Shown here: positions 35,136 to 44,287 of the stretch, piece after piece
Numbering within the stretch: position 1 is the stretch's first letter
Layout of the letters: the number at the start of each line of letters is the position of its first letter
Assembly (NCBI RefSeq): GCF_900188455.1
Contig: NZ_FZOL01000033.1
Location: 1 to 56,926 of the forward strand
Direction: 5' to 3'
Length of the DNA stretch: 56,926 nucleotides
DNA from: Pseudomonas japonica
Lineage (GTDB): Bacteria; Pseudomonadota; Gammaproteobacteria; Pseudomonadales; Pseudomonadaceae
Position numbers and translations under genes: made by a program
The notes under the pieces: generated by a model
Seen by the model: the letters and a program-made list of their open reading frames with translations, nothing else
Database searches by the model: none
Told to the model about the DNA's origin: nothing

Positions 35136-36035
35136 TCACTCCTCGCGCAGATCCGGCGCGTCGAGCAACCACCCGCGAAACGCCTCCAGGGCCGGCAATG
35201 CCTGGTTTCTCGGCGGGTACACCAGGTAGTAGCCACGGGCACTGGCATACGGCGCCAGCGGGCTGACCAGCGTGCCCTCGGCCAGTTCGTCGGCGATGAG
35301 AATCCGCGGTACCAGCCCTATGCCGATATCCGCGCGCACCGCCTGGATCAGATGCGAGGTCAGCTCGAAACTCGGCCCCAGGCGCATCGACTGGTGCGTC
35401 AGGCCATGGTGGGAAAACCAGTCGCCCCAGGCGTTGGCGTTGTTGGTCACGCTGAGCAGCGTCTGCCGGGCGATGTCCCGCGGTGTCCACGACGGACGCG
35501 AAGCGGCCAGCGCCGGCGAGAGGATCACCAGCAATTCCTCGGCATGCAGCCGATGGCAGATCAGCCCCGGCTGCTCGCCCGTGGCGACGACGATGGCGGC
35601 ATCGATGCCGCTGGTGGCGAAATCCACCGGCTCGATCCGCGAGTTGATATGCACCAGCACCTCGGGATGGCGCCGATAGAACTCATGCAGGCGCGGCAGC
35701 AGCCATTTCGAACCGAAGGTCGGCAAGGTCGCCAGGCGCAGGCTGCCGCCACCAGCATGGTGGGCGATGGCATGCAGGGTGGCGCTGCGGATACGCCCGA
35801 GGGCCTCGCTGATCTCGCGCTGATACAGGCGCCCGACCTCGGTGAGCTTGACCGTGCGCCCCTCGCGGCGGAACAGGATCACCCCCAACTGCTGCTCCAG
35901 GGTCTGCACCTGGCGACTCACCGCGCTCTGGGTCAGGGCCAGTTCCTCCGCCGCGCGGGTGTAGCTTTCATGCCGGGCAGCGGCCTCGAAGGCCAGGAGC
36001 AGCGACATGGACGGGGTCAGGTTGCGGTAATTCAT
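35136..36035 (-). CDS. LysR-family transcriptional regulator
   Basis: 299 residues. The N-terminal winged HTH is intact (LLLAFEAAARHESYTRAAEELALTQSAVSRQVQTLEQQLGVILFRR), and the effector domain has the GcvA-like LRLATLPTFGSKWLLPRL stretch. It is divergent from the YdiJ-type dehydrogenase gene with 153 bp between them and is its likely regulator, perhaps responding to a hydroxy acid. The intergenic region contains no single obvious T-N11-A box that I could fix. Confidence 0.92.
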   Translation of the reverse strand: MNYRNLTPSMSLLLAFEAAARHESYTRAAEELALTQSAVSRQVQTLEQQLGVILFRREGRTVKLTEVGRLYQREISEALGRIRSATLHAIAHHAGGGSLRLATLPTFGSKWLLPRLHEFYRRHPEVLVHINSRIEPVDFATSGIDAAIVVATGEQPGLICHRLHAEELLVILSPALAASRPSWTPRDIARQTLLSVTNNANAWGDWFSHHGLTHQSMRLGPSFELTSHLIQAVRADIGIGLVPRILIADELAEGTLVSPLAPYASARGYYLVYPPRNQALPALEAFRGWLLDAPDLREE

Positions 36036-36188
36036 TCATAAAACTCATCAAAGGCTGCGCCATTATCCGTTTGTGTCCGTGGCGACACTACGGAATCATT
36101 GGCATCATCCACCATCTGGCCGAAGGATGACCATACATCCAGGTCAAGTATTCATGATTAGCCGCCATTAAAAAGAGGCCATCCACCG

Positions 36189-39100
36189 ATGATCGCCCAG
36201 CTCCCCGTCAGCGCCCCCGCCGCCGACTACCGTGTCTTCCTCGATGCCCTGCGCGCCGCCGGTTTCCGTGGCCAGTTCAGCGCCGACTACGGCACCCGCA
36301 CCGTGCTTGCCACCGACAACTCCATCTACCAGCGCCTGCCCCAGGCCGCGGTGTTCCCGCTGGACGCCGACGACGTGGCGAAAGTCGCCACGCTGATGGC
36401 CGAGCCGCGCTTCCGCCAGATCAAGCTGACCCCGCGCGGCGGCGGCACCGGGACCAACGGCCAGTCGCTGACCGACGGCATCGTCGTCGACCTGTCGCGA
36501 CACATGAACCAGATCCTCGAGATCAACGTCGAAGAGCGCTGGGTACGGGTCCAGGCCGGGGTGGTCAAGGACCAGCTCAACGCCGCGCTTAAGCCTCACG
36601 GGCTGTTCTTCGCCCCCGAGCTGTCCACCTCCAACCGCGCCACCGTCGGCGGCATGATCAACACCGACGCCAGCGGCCAGGGCAGTTGCACCTACGGCAA
36701 GACCCGCGACCACGTGCTGGAACTGCACAGCGTGCTGCTCGGCGGCGAGCGCCTGCACAGCCTGCCGGTGGACGACGCCACCCTGGCTGCCGCCTGCGCC
36801 CTGCCCGGCCGTGTCGGCGCGGTCTATCGCATGGCCCGGGAGATCCAGGAAACCCAGGGCGAGCTGATCGAAAGCACCTTCCCCAAGCTCAACCGCTGCC
36901 TGACCGGCTACGACCTCGCGCACCTGCGCGACGACGCCGGCCGCTTCAACCTCAACAGCGTGCTGTGCGGCGCCGAGGGTTCACTGGGCTATGTGGTGGA
37001 AGCCAAGCTCAACGTCCTGCCGATCCCGAAATACGCGGTGCTGGTCAACGTCCGCTACAGCAGCTTCATGGACGCCCTGCGCGACGCCAATGCGCTGATG
37101 GCGCACAAGCCGCTGTCGATCGAAACGGTGGACTCGCGGGTGCTGATGCTGGCGATGCAGGACATCGTCTGGCACAGCGTCGCCGAATACTTCCCGGCCG
37201 ATCCCGGCAAGCCGACCCTGGGCATCAACCTGGTGGAGTTCTGCGGCGATGAGCCGGACGAGGTCAACGCCCGGGTCGCGGCCTTCATCCAGCACCTGCA
37301 GGGCGACCAGAGCGTCGAGCGCCTTGGTCATACCCTGGCCGAAGGCGCGGCGGCGGTGACCCGGGTCTACACCATGCGCAAGCGCTCGGTGGGCCTGCTC
37401 GGCAACGTCGAGGGCGAAGTGCGCCCGCAGCCGTTCGTCGAAGACACCGCGGTACCGCCGGAGCGACTGGCCGACTACATCGCCGAATTCCGCGCCCTGC
37501 TCGACGGCTACGGCCTGACCTACGGCATGTTCGGCCATGTCGACGCCGGCGTGCTGCATGTACGCCCGGCCCTGGACATGAAGGACCCGGCCCAGGCCGC
37601 GCTGGTCAAACCGATCTCCGACGCCGTCGCCGCCCTCACCCTGCGCTACGGTGGCCTGCTCTGGGGCGAGCACGGCAAGGGCCTGCGCTCGGAATACGTG
37701 CCGGAATACTTCGGTGCCCTGTACCCGGCGCTGCAACGCCTGAAAGGCGCGTTCGACCCACACAACCAGCTCAACCCGGGCAAGATCTGCACCCCGCCGG
37801 ACAGCGCCGAGGGCCTGATCAAGGTCAACGAAGCGCCACTGCGTGGCGAGCACGACCGGCAGATCGACGAGCGCGTGTGGCAGAGCTTCGCCAGCGCGGT
37901 GCACTGCAACGGCAACGGTGCCTGCTACAACTACGACCCCGACGACGCCATGTGCCCGTCGTGGAAAGCCACGCGCCAGCGCCAGCATTCGCCCAAGGGC
38001 CGCGCCTCGCTGATCCGCGAATGGCTGCGTCTGCAAGGGGCGGCGAACGTCGACGTGCTCAAGACCAACGGCACCTCATGGCTCAAGGGCCTGCCGCAGC
38101 GCCTGCGCAACGTGCGCGCGCAGCAGCGGGGCCAGGCCGATTTCTCCCATGAGGTCTACGACGCCATGGCCGGTTGCCTGGCCTGCAAGTCCTGCGCGGG
38201 GCAGTGCCCGATCAAGGTCAACGTGCCGGACTTCCGCTCGCGCTTCCTCGAGCTGTACCACAACCGCTACCAGCGGCCGCTGCGCGACTACCTGATCGGC
38301 TCGCTGGAATTCACCATTCCGTACCTGGCCTACGCGCCGGGGCTGTACAACGCGGTGATGGGTTCGAAATTCGTCGGCGGCCTGCTGGCCGAGCGCATCG
38401 GCATGGTCGACAGCCCGCTGATCAGCCGTTTCAACTTCCAGGCCACGCTCAAGCGTTGCGGCGTGCGCGCGGCCAGCGTGCCGGCGCTGCGCGAGCTGAC
38501 CCCGGCGCAGCGCGAGCGCAGCATCGTGCTGGTCCAGGATGCCTTCACCCGCTACTTCGAAACGCCGTTGCTGGCGTCGTTCATCGACCTGGCCCATCGC
38601 CTCGGGCACAAGGTATTCCTCGCCCCGTACAGCGCCAACGGCAAGCCGCTGCACGTACAGGGCTTCCTCGGCGCGTTCGCCAGGGCGGCGATCCGCAACG
38701 GCACGCAGCTCAAGGCCCTGGCCGACTGCGGCGTGCCGCTGGTGGGACTGGATCCGGCGATGACCCTGGTGTACCGCCAGGAGTACCAGAAGGTGCCGGG
38801 CCTGGAAGGCTCGCCGAAAGTGCTGCTGCCGCAGGAATGGTTGATGGACGTGCTGCCGGAGCAGAGCGGCGGCAAGACCGCCAGCTTCCGCCTGCTGGCG
38901 CACTGCACCGAGAAGACCAACGTGCCGGCCAGTACGAAGCAGTGGGAACAGGTGTTCTCGCGCCTGGGGCTGAAACTGGCGACCGAGGCCACGGGGTGCT
39001 GCGGCATGTCCGGTACCTACGGGCACGAGGCGCGCAATCAGGAGACCTCGAAAGTGATCTTCGAACAGTCCTGGGCCGGCAAGCTGGACAAGGACGGCGA

Positions 39101-39203
39101 ACCGCTGGCGACCGGGTATTCGTGCCGCAGCCAGGTCAAGCGCATGGCGGACCGCAAGTTGCGCCATCCGTTGGAGGTGGTGTTGCAGTATGTGATTGGG
39201 TGA
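36189..39203 (+). CDS. FAD/Fe-S D-2-hydroxyacid dehydrogenase (YdiJ-type, D-2-hydroxyglutarate dehydrogenase-like)
   Basis: 1004 residues. The N-terminal PCMH-type FAD domain has LTPRGGGTGTNGQSL and GGMINTDASGQGSCTYGKTRDHV. The FAD-linked oxidase C-terminal domain follows, with MFGHVDAGVLHVRP and a GLLWGEHGKGLRSEY block. After about residue 560 comes an Fe-S region with HCNGNGACYNYDPDDAMCP and CLACKSCAGQCPIKV, then a CCG domain (ATGCCGMSG). E. coli YdiJ (about 1018 residues) oxidises D-2-hydroxyglutarate and feeds electrons to the respiratory chain. A LysR gene is divergent and a terminator follows. Confidence 0.92.
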   Translation: MIAQLPVSAPAADYRVFLDALRAAGFRGQFSADYGTRTVLATDNSIYQRLPQAAVFPLDADDVAKVATLMAEPRFRQIKLTPRGGGTGTNGQSLTDGIVVDLSRHMNQILEINVEERWVRVQAGVVKDQLNAALKPHGLFFAPELSTSNRATVGGMINTDASGQGSCTYGKTRDHVLELHSVLLGGERLHSLPVDDATLAAACALPGRVGAVYRMAREIQETQGELIESTFPKLNRCLTGYDLAHLRDDAGRFNLNSVLCGAEGSLGYVVEAKLNVLPIPKYAVLVNVRYSSFMDALRDANALMAHKPLSIETVDSRVLMLAMQDIVWHSVAEYFPADPGKPTLGINLVEFCGDEPDEVNARVAAFIQHLQGDQSVERLGHTLAEGAAAVTRVYTMRKRSVGLLGNVEGEVRPQPFVEDTAVPPERLADYIAEFRALLDGYGLTYGMFGHVDAGVLHVRPALDMKDPAQAALVKPISDAVAALTLRYGGLLWGEHGKGLRSEYVPEYFGALYPALQRLKGAFDPHNQLNPGKICTPPDSAEGLIKVNEAPLRGEHDRQIDERVWQSFASAVHCNGNGACYNYDPDDAMCPSWKATRQRQHSPKGRASLIREWLRLQGAANVDVLKTNGTSWLKGLPQRLRNVRAQQRGQADFSHEVYDAMAGCLACKSCAGQCPIKVNVPDFRSRFLELYHNRYQRPLRDYLIGSLEFTIPYLAYAPGLYNAVMGSKFVGGLLAERIGMVDSPLISRFNFQATLKRCGVRAASVPALRELTPAQRERSIVLVQDAFTRYFETPLLASFIDLAHRLGHKVFLAPYSANGKPLHVQGFLGAFARAAIRNGTQLKALADCGVPLVGLDPAMTLVYRQEYQKVPGLEGSPKVLLPQEWLMDVLPEQSGGKTASFRLLAHCTEKTNVPASTKQWEQVFSRLGLKLATEATGCCGMSGTYGHEARNQETSKVIFEQSWAGKLDKDGEPLATGYSCRSQVKRMADRKLRHPLEVVLQYVIG

Positions 39204-39210
39204 AGGTTGC

Positions 39211-39235
39211 AGGGGCCGTGATCGGCCCCTTTTTC
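39211..39235 (+). terminator. Rho-independent terminator after the YdiJ-type gene
   Basis: Stem AGGGGCC/GGCCCCT around GTGATC, followed by a T-run (TTTTTCTT). It starts eight bases after the stop codon. Confidence 0.9.
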
Positions 39236-39317
39236 TTCAGCAACAACGATGAAGTGCCCTGCCCCCACCCGCCAGCGTCTGTCACTCTCCCCGCCCACGC
39301 ATCCCAGGCAGTCGCCC

Positions 39318-40238
39318 ATGCAAGACATGCTGCAAGCCATCCTCGACCAGGTCCGTCCCCTGCTCTCCCAGGGCCAGGTCGCCCAGTACATCCCCGCCCT
39401 GGCCGAGGTCGATCCGCACCAGCTGGGCATCGCCATCTGCAGCCTCGACGGCCAGTTGCACTGCGCGGGCGATGCCCGGACGCCGTTCTCGATCCAGAGC
39501 ATTTCCAAGGTCTTCAGCCTGGTCCAGGCCATCAGCCACAGCGGCGAGGAAATCTGGACGCGCCTGGGCTACGAGCCGTCCGGCCAGGCCTTCAACTCGC
39601 TGGTGCAGCTTGAGGTGGAAAAGGGCCGCCCGCGCAACCCGTTCATCAACGCCGGCGCCCTGGTGATCTGCGATATCAACCAGTCGCGCTACGCCACGCC
39701 GGCCCTGTCGATGCGCGACTTCGTCCGCCATCTGTGCGGCAACCCGCGCATCGTCAGCGACGCCGTGGTCGCCGAGTCGGAATACCAGCACCGCGCGCGC
39801 AACGCGGCCATGGCCTACCTGATGCAGGCCTTCGGCAATTTCCATAACGAGGTCGACGCGGTGCTGCGCAGCTATTTCCATCACTGCGCGCTGTCGATGA
39901 GTTGCGTCGATGTCGCCCGCGGTTTCGCCTTTCTCGCCAACAGCGGCTACTGCCCGCACAGCGGCGCGCAGATCCTCAGCCCGCGCCAGGCGCAGCAGGT
40001 CAACGCGATCATGGCCACCAGCGGTTTGTACGACGAAGCCGGCAACTTCGCCTACCGCGTCGGCCTGCCGGGCAAGAGCGGCGTGGGCGGCGGGATCGTC
40101 GCGGTGGTGCCAGGGCGCTACAGCATCTGCGTGTGGTCGCCGGCGCTGAATGCCTCGGGCAACTCACTGGCGGGGATGCGCGTGCTGGAACTGCTCAGCG
40201 AACGCATCACCGGCTCGGTGTTCTCGGCCGTTCCGTAG
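39318..40238 (+). CDS. glsB: Glutaminase
   Basis: 306 residues from ATG 39318; the open frame to 39249 adds an unlikely Pro/Arg-rich leader. The serine-dependent beta-lactamase-like fold shows the catalytic Ser61-x2-Lys64 (FSIQSISKVF), the GYEPSGQAFNSLVQLE segment, NPFINAGALV and LPGKSGVGGGIVAVVPG. GlsB hydrolyses glutamine to glutamate and ammonia in the cytoplasm. Length is standard (about 305). It is convergent with the LysE-type gene. Confidence 0.95.
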   Translation: MQDMLQAILDQVRPLLSQGQVAQYIPALAEVDPHQLGIAICSLDGQLHCAGDARTPFSIQSISKVFSLVQAISHSGEEIWTRLGYEPSGQAFNSLVQLEVEKGRPRNPFINAGALVICDINQSRYATPALSMRDFVRHLCGNPRIVSDAVVAESEYQHRARNAAMAYLMQAFGNFHNEVDAVLRSYFHHCALSMSCVDVARGFAFLANSGYCPHSGAQILSPRQAQQVNAIMATSGLYDEAGNFAYRVGLPGKSGVGGGIVAVVPGRYSICVWSPALNASGNSLAGMRVLELLSERITGSVFSAVP

Positions 40239-40261
40239 GTACGTGGTAACGCACGCAATGC

Positions 40262-40879
40262 TCAGCGCATCGCCGCCAGCTTGATACCGAACCCCACCAG
40301 ACAAGCCCCCGCCATCCGCTCGAACAGGTTGGAAAGGCGCGGATTGGCACGCATGCGCTCGGCCAGTCGCTGGGTCACGACCACCGCGATCAGGCCATAG
40401 AGGAAGGTCACCACCGCCACCGTGGCGGCGAGGAAGCCGAAGGTGATCAGGCCCTGATGCTGCTGCGGGTCGACGAACAGCGGGAAGAAGGCCATGTAGA
40501 ACATGATCGCCTTGGGGTTGAGCAAGGTGATCATCATGGTCTGGCGCAGGTAGTGACCATTGTCCATGCGGCTCTTGCGCGGCGCGCCGCCAGGCTTGCT
40601 CAGGAGCATGCGCAGACCCAGCCAGGCCAGGTACGCGGCGCCCGCCCACTGCACCACATGGAACGCCGCCGGGTACGCCGCGAGCAGCGTGGCCACGCCG
40701 GCCACCGCCAGCCACAGCAGCACCTGGTCACCGAGAATCACCCCGCAGGTCGCCGCCAGCCCGGCCTTGATCCCGCCCTTGCCGGTGGCGGTGATCAGGG
40801 CGAAGTTGCCAGGGCCGGGAATGGCCAGGACGATGATGAAGGCGATGACGAAAGCGCCATAGTCGGTCACGCCAAGCAT
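40262..40879 (-). CDS. LysE/RhtB-family amino acid exporter
   Basis: 205 residues from ATG 40879, with GGAG seven bases upstream. The opening YGAFVIAFIIVLAIPGPGNFALITATGKGGIKAGLAATCGVILGD carries the family PGP motif in the first helix. TLLNPKAIMFYMAFFPLFVD is the second conserved block. Six membrane helices. It probably exports leucine, threonine or a related amino acid; specificity is unknown. The divergent neighbour begins the light-type cluster. Confidence 0.92.
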   Translation of the reverse strand: MLGVTDYGAFVIAFIIVLAIPGPGNFALITATGKGGIKAGLAATCGVILGDQVLLWLAVAGVATLLAAYPAAFHVVQWAGAAYLAWLGLRMLLSKPGGAPRKSRMDNGHYLRQTMMITLLNPKAIMFYMAFFPLFVDPQQHQGLITFGFLAATVAVVTFLYGLIAVVVTQRLAERMRANPRLSNLFERMAGACLVGFGIKLAAMR

Positions 40880-40983
40880 TGGGGATCTCCTGAAGTGTGT
40901 GGGAATTTTCCTATAAGCGCCTAGCCTACCCGCTGTGTCAGCGTCTGAATATGCCGAGAATATCGATACAGGAAGATTTGACT

Positions 40984-41040
40984 TGTACAACTTTCCGCCT
41001 AGCCTTGGGTAATACCTGTACAGAAAAACCATTCTGTACA
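40984..41040 (+). promoter_or_regulatory. LitR-type direct-repeat operator upstream of the photo-stress operon
   Basis: TGTACA occurs at 40984-40989, 41017-41022 and 41035-41040. The last two are separated by exactly 12 bp, giving TGTACA-N12-TGTACA. The last copy ends 19 bp before the first start codon. A block CAACTTTCC at 40988-40996 is repeated at the second promoter region (48741-48749). TTGACT at 40978-40983 could be a -35. The spacing matches the direct repeat reported for class II LitR regulators in P. putida. Confidence 0.72.
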
Positions 41041-41059
41041 AGATTGCCCGGAGCCGCGG

Positions 41060-41482
41060 ATGTCCCTTTACCTGGAACGCTTTGTCGAGCGCTTTTCCCT
41101 GTTGAATGCGGGGAACCTCGAACCACTGGAAAAGTTGTACAGCGCGGACATCGTCTTTCGCGATCCGCTGCACCAGATCCACGGCCTGCCCGCTCTGCGG
41201 GACTATTTCGCCCAGCTGTACGCCAATGTCCGCGAGCTGCGCTACGACATTCACGACAGCAGCGAAATCCGCCCCGGCGAGGGCTACCTGCGCTGGACCC
41301 TGCACTTTCGCCATCCGCGCCTGGACGGCGGGCGCCTGATCAGCCTCGACGGTTGCAGCCATCTGCAGTGGGACGAGCGCGTGCATCGGCATCAGGACTT
41401 CTTCGATGCCGGCGCCCTGCTCTATGAACACGTACCGGTCCTGGGCAGTGTGATCGCCTGGCTCAAGGGCCGTCTGGCATGA
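41060..41482 (+). CDS. NTF2-like (SnoaL-type) protein
   Basis: 140 residues of the NTF2/SnoaL fold: an N-terminal helix pair, then YSADIVFRDPLHQIHGLPALRDYFAQLY, which is the pocket-forming region of this family, and a C-terminal beta sheet (RWTLHFRH, SLDGCSHLQWDERVHRHQDFFD). It could be a small isomerase, hydrolase or binding protein. It is the first gene of the rightward operon under the TGTACA repeats. Such proteins often accompany the FAD oxidoreductase/DUF1365/Cfa trio. Its start is supported by GGAG upstream. Confidence 0.82.
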   Translation: MSLYLERFVERFSLLNAGNLEPLEKLYSADIVFRDPLHQIHGLPALRDYFAQLYANVRELRYDIHDSSEIRPGEGYLRWTLHFRHPRLDGGRLISLDGCSHLQWDERVHRHQDFFDAGALLYEHVPVLGSVIAWLKGRLA

Positions 41483-42231
41483 GCCGCTGCTGGCTGACCG
41501 GGGCCAGCAGCGGCCTCGGTACCGCCCTGGCGCTGCAGTTGCTGGAACAGGGTCATCGGGTGGCGCTGGGCGGGCGCCAGCTCGGGCCGTTGCGCCAACT
41601 GGCTACCGAGTATCCGCAGCAGGTGCTGCTGACCCCGGGCGATATCGCCCAACCCGATGAAGTCCGCGCCATGGTCGAGACGATCGAACAGGCCTGGGGC
41701 GCGCTCGACCTGGCGATCCTCAATGCCGGAACCTGCGAATACCTGGAGCCAGGCCATTTCGATACGGCCCTGGTCGAGCGGGTGATGCGCACCAACCTGC
41801 TGGGCCTGAGCCAGTGCCTGGAAGCGGTGCTGCCCTTGCTGCAACGCGGCCAGCGCCCGCACCTGGTGGTGACCGGCAGTTCGGTGGACTGGCTGGCCCT
41901 GCCCCGGGCCGCCGCCTATGGCGCGTCGAAGGCCGCCGTGCGCTACCTGGTGGAGTCGCTGCGCATCGACCTGATCCGCGCCGGTATCGATGTCACCCTG
42001 GTCAGCCCCGGTTTCGTCGACACCCCGCTGACCCGGCGCAACGACTTCCCCATGCCGCAACGCTGGAGCGCCGAACGCGCCGCGGAACATATCGTCGGGC
42101 GCCTGCAGCGACGGCCGCTGGAGATCGCCTTTCCGTTCCCGTTCATCACCATCCTGCGCCTGCTCGGCGCCCTGCCCGGGCGCTGGCGCCTGAAACTCGG
42201 CCAGCACCTGGCCCGCGATCAAAAGGACTGA
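41479..42231 (+). CDS. Short-chain dehydrogenase/reductase
   Basis: 250 residues; start overlaps the previous stop (ATGA). Cofactor motif TGASSGLG near residue 6, NAG motif ILNAGTCEY, catalytic Ser in VVTGSSVDW and Tyr-x3-Lys in YGASKAAV. The GRQLGPL segment after strand 2 suggests NADP. It belongs to the photo-stress operon, where an SDR regularly accompanies the FAD protein and Cfa-like enzyme. The substrate is probably lipid-related but unknown. Confidence 0.9.
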   Translation: MSRCWLTGASSGLGTALALQLLEQGHRVALGGRQLGPLRQLATEYPQQVLLTPGDIAQPDEVRAMVETIEQAWGALDLAILNAGTCEYLEPGHFDTALVERVMRTNLLGLSQCLEAVLPLLQRGQRPHLVVTGSSVDWLALPRAAAYGASKAAVRYLVESLRIDLIRAGIDVTLVSPGFVDTPLTRRNDFPMPQRWSAERAAEHIVGRLQRRPLEIAFPFPFITILRLLGALPGRWRLKLGQHLARDQKD

Positions 42232-42236
42232 GCGCC

Positions 42237-43484
42237 ATGCGTATCGCCATCATCGGCAGCGGTATCGCCGGCCTGACCTGCGCCCGGCTGCTCAGTCGCC
42301 GCCATGAAATCAGCGTGTTCGAAGCCAGCGCCTGGATCGGCGGCCACACCCACACCGTCGACGTGCACTGCCAAGGCCGGGACTATGCGCTGGACACCGG
42401 TTTCATCGTGTTCAACGACTGGACCTACCCGAACTTCATCCGCCTGCTCGACCAGCTCGGCGTCGCCTCGCAGCCCACCGAAATGAGCTTTTCCGTGCAC
42501 GATCCGGCCAGCGGCCTGGAGTACAACGGGCACACCCTCGACACCCTCTTCGCGCAACGGCGCAACCTGCTGTCGCCGGGCTTCTGGGGCATGCTGCGGG
42601 ATATCCTGCGCTTCAACCGCCAGGCCCTCGCCGACCTCGACGGCGGGCGCCTGCAGGCAACCACCAGCCTCGGCGACTACCTGCGCCAGCACGGCTACGG
42701 CCAGCGCTTCATCGAGCACTACGTGCTGCCCATGGGCTCGGCGATCTGGTCGATGTCGCGGGCCGACATGCTCGCCTTCCCCCTGCAGTTCTTCGTGCGC
42801 TTCTGCCGCAACCATGGCCTGCTCTCGGTCAACCGGCGTCCGCAGTGGCGAGTGATCGAGGGCGGCTCGCGCAGTTATGTGGAGCCGCTGTGCCGCACGT
42901 TCATCGGCCGCATCCGCCTGAACTGCGCGGTTTCGCGGGTGCTGCGCGATGACGCCGGGGTCTGCGTGATCAGTGCCGATGGCGCGGAGCGCTTCGACAA
43001 GGTGGTCCTGGCCTGTCACAGCGACCAGGCCCTGGCCCTGCTCGACACCCCCAGCGAGCACGAACGGGACATCCTCGGCGCCATCCGCTACGCCGACAAC
43101 GACGTGGTCCTGCACACCGACACCCGCCTGCTGCCACGCCGGCGCAAGGCCTGGGCCAGCTGGAACTGTCGCCTGGGCAACGGCGCGCACTCGCCCGCCG
43201 CGCTGACCTACGCGATGAACATCCTGCAGCGCCTCGACGCGCCCGAGACCTTCTGCGTCAGCCTCAACCAGACCGCGCTCATCGACCCGGCGCGGATCCT
43301 CGCCCGCTTCACCTACGCCCACCCGCAATACAGCCTCGCCGCCGTGGCCGCCCAGGCGCGCCAGGCCGAACTGCAAGGCCAGCGCCACAGCTACTTCTGC
43401 GGCGCCTACTGGGCCAACGGTTTCCACGAGGATGGCGTGGTCAGTGCGCTGCGCGTGGCCGAACACTTTGGAGAGCAGTTGTGA
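42237..43484 (+). CDS. FAD-dependent oxidoreductase (COG2907-type, amine-oxidase/desaturase-like)
   Basis: 415 residues from ATG 42237. Dinucleotide motif IIGSGIAGLTCARLLSRRHEISVFEA at the N terminus, then GGHTHTVDV and DTGFIVFNDWTYPN as in COG2907 proteins. A C-terminal FCGAYWANGFHEDGVVSAL block closes the FAD site. Relatives in photo-oxidative-stress regulons act on unsaturated fatty acids; I recall that the furan-fatty-acid pathway of Rhodobacter combines a flavin enzyme with a Cfa-like methyltransferase. The pairing here fits that idea but does not prove it. Its stop overlaps the next start. Confidence 0.87.
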   Translation: MRIAIIGSGIAGLTCARLLSRRHEISVFEASAWIGGHTHTVDVHCQGRDYALDTGFIVFNDWTYPNFIRLLDQLGVASQPTEMSFSVHDPASGLEYNGHTLDTLFAQRRNLLSPGFWGMLRDILRFNRQALADLDGGRLQATTSLGDYLRQHGYGQRFIEHYVLPMGSAIWSMSRADMLAFPLQFFVRFCRNHGLLSVNRRPQWRVIEGGSRSYVEPLCRTFIGRIRLNCAVSRVLRDDAGVCVISADGAERFDKVVLACHSDQALALLDTPSEHERDILGAIRYADNDVVLHTDTRLLPRRRKAWASWNCRLGNGAHSPAALTYAMNILQRLDAPETFCVSLNQTALIDPARILARFTYAHPQYSLAAVAAQARQAELQGQRHSYFCGAYWANGFHEDGVVSALRVAEHFGEQL

Positions 43485-44287
43485 ACAGTTGCCTGTGCCA
43501 TGGCTGGGTCAGCCACCGGCGCCTGGGGCCGCGCGCCCATGGCTTTCGCTACCGGATCGGCATGTTCCTCGTCGACCTGGATGAGCAACCGCGCCTGCTC
43601 GGTCTGTCGCCCTGGCTCGGCGCTTCGCGGCTTTCGCCCCTGAGCTGGCGCGAAAGCGACTACCTGCCGGCGCTGACCCGGCACGGCATGCCCCTGGCCG
43701 AGGCGGTCCGGCAACGGGTGGCGCAGGCCTGCGGCCAGGCCCCGACAGGCCGTGTGCAACTGCTGACCCAGCCACGCTGCTGGGGCCTGTCGTTCAACCC
43801 GGTGAGCTTCTATTTCTGCCATGACCAGGACGAGCGCCTGGCGGCGATCCTGCTCGAAGTGCGCAACACGCCCTGGCGCGAACGCTTTCACTACGTGCTG
43901 CCGGTACAACCGGAGCGGCCCCATGACTTCGCCGTGGCCAAAGCCTTTCATGTCTCGCCGTTCCTGCCGCTGGACATGGACTATCGCCTGCGCTTTCGCC
44001 TCGATGGCCCGCGCATCCGCATCCATATGGAGAACTGGCGCCAGGGTGCCAGGGTCTTCGAGGCCGATCTGCTCCTGCAGCGCCAGACGCTGGACCGCGC
44101 TGCCCTGCACCGGCACATCCTGAGTTTCCCCTGGATGAGCCTGCGCACCGTCGCGGCGATCTACTGGCAGGCCCTGCGCCTGCTGCTCAAGCGCACCCCC
44201 ATTCACGACCACCGCCCCAGCCACGGCGACCTGCGCCTTGGCCAACCCGAGGAGCCCGAGCATGTCCAATCCCACGCTGAGCGTTAG
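43481..44287 (+). CDS. DUF1365 family protein
   Basis: 268 residues beginning at GTG 43481, overlapping the previous stop (GTGA). The family pattern is clear: CHGWVSHRRLGPRAHGFRYRIGMFLVDLDE, LTQPRCWGLSFNPVSFYFCHD and AKAFHVSPFLPLDMDYRLRF. Function is unknown; it almost always lies between a COG2907 FAD protein and a Cfa-type methyltransferase, as here. A role in modifying membrane fatty acids after light or singlet-oxygen exposure is the usual guess. The tail overlaps the next gene by 26 bp. Confidence 0.9.
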   Translation: MNSCLCHGWVSHRRLGPRAHGFRYRIGMFLVDLDEQPRLLGLSPWLGASRLSPLSWRESDYLPALTRHGMPLAEAVRQRVAQACGQAPTGRVQLLTQPRCWGLSFNPVSFYFCHDQDERLAAILLEVRNTPWRERFHYVLPVQPERPHDFAVAKAFHVSPFLPLDMDYRLRFRLDGPRIRIHMENWRQGARVFEADLLLQRQTLDRAALHRHILSFPWMSLRTVAAIYWQALRLLLKRTPIHDHRPSHGDLRLGQPEEPEHVQSHAER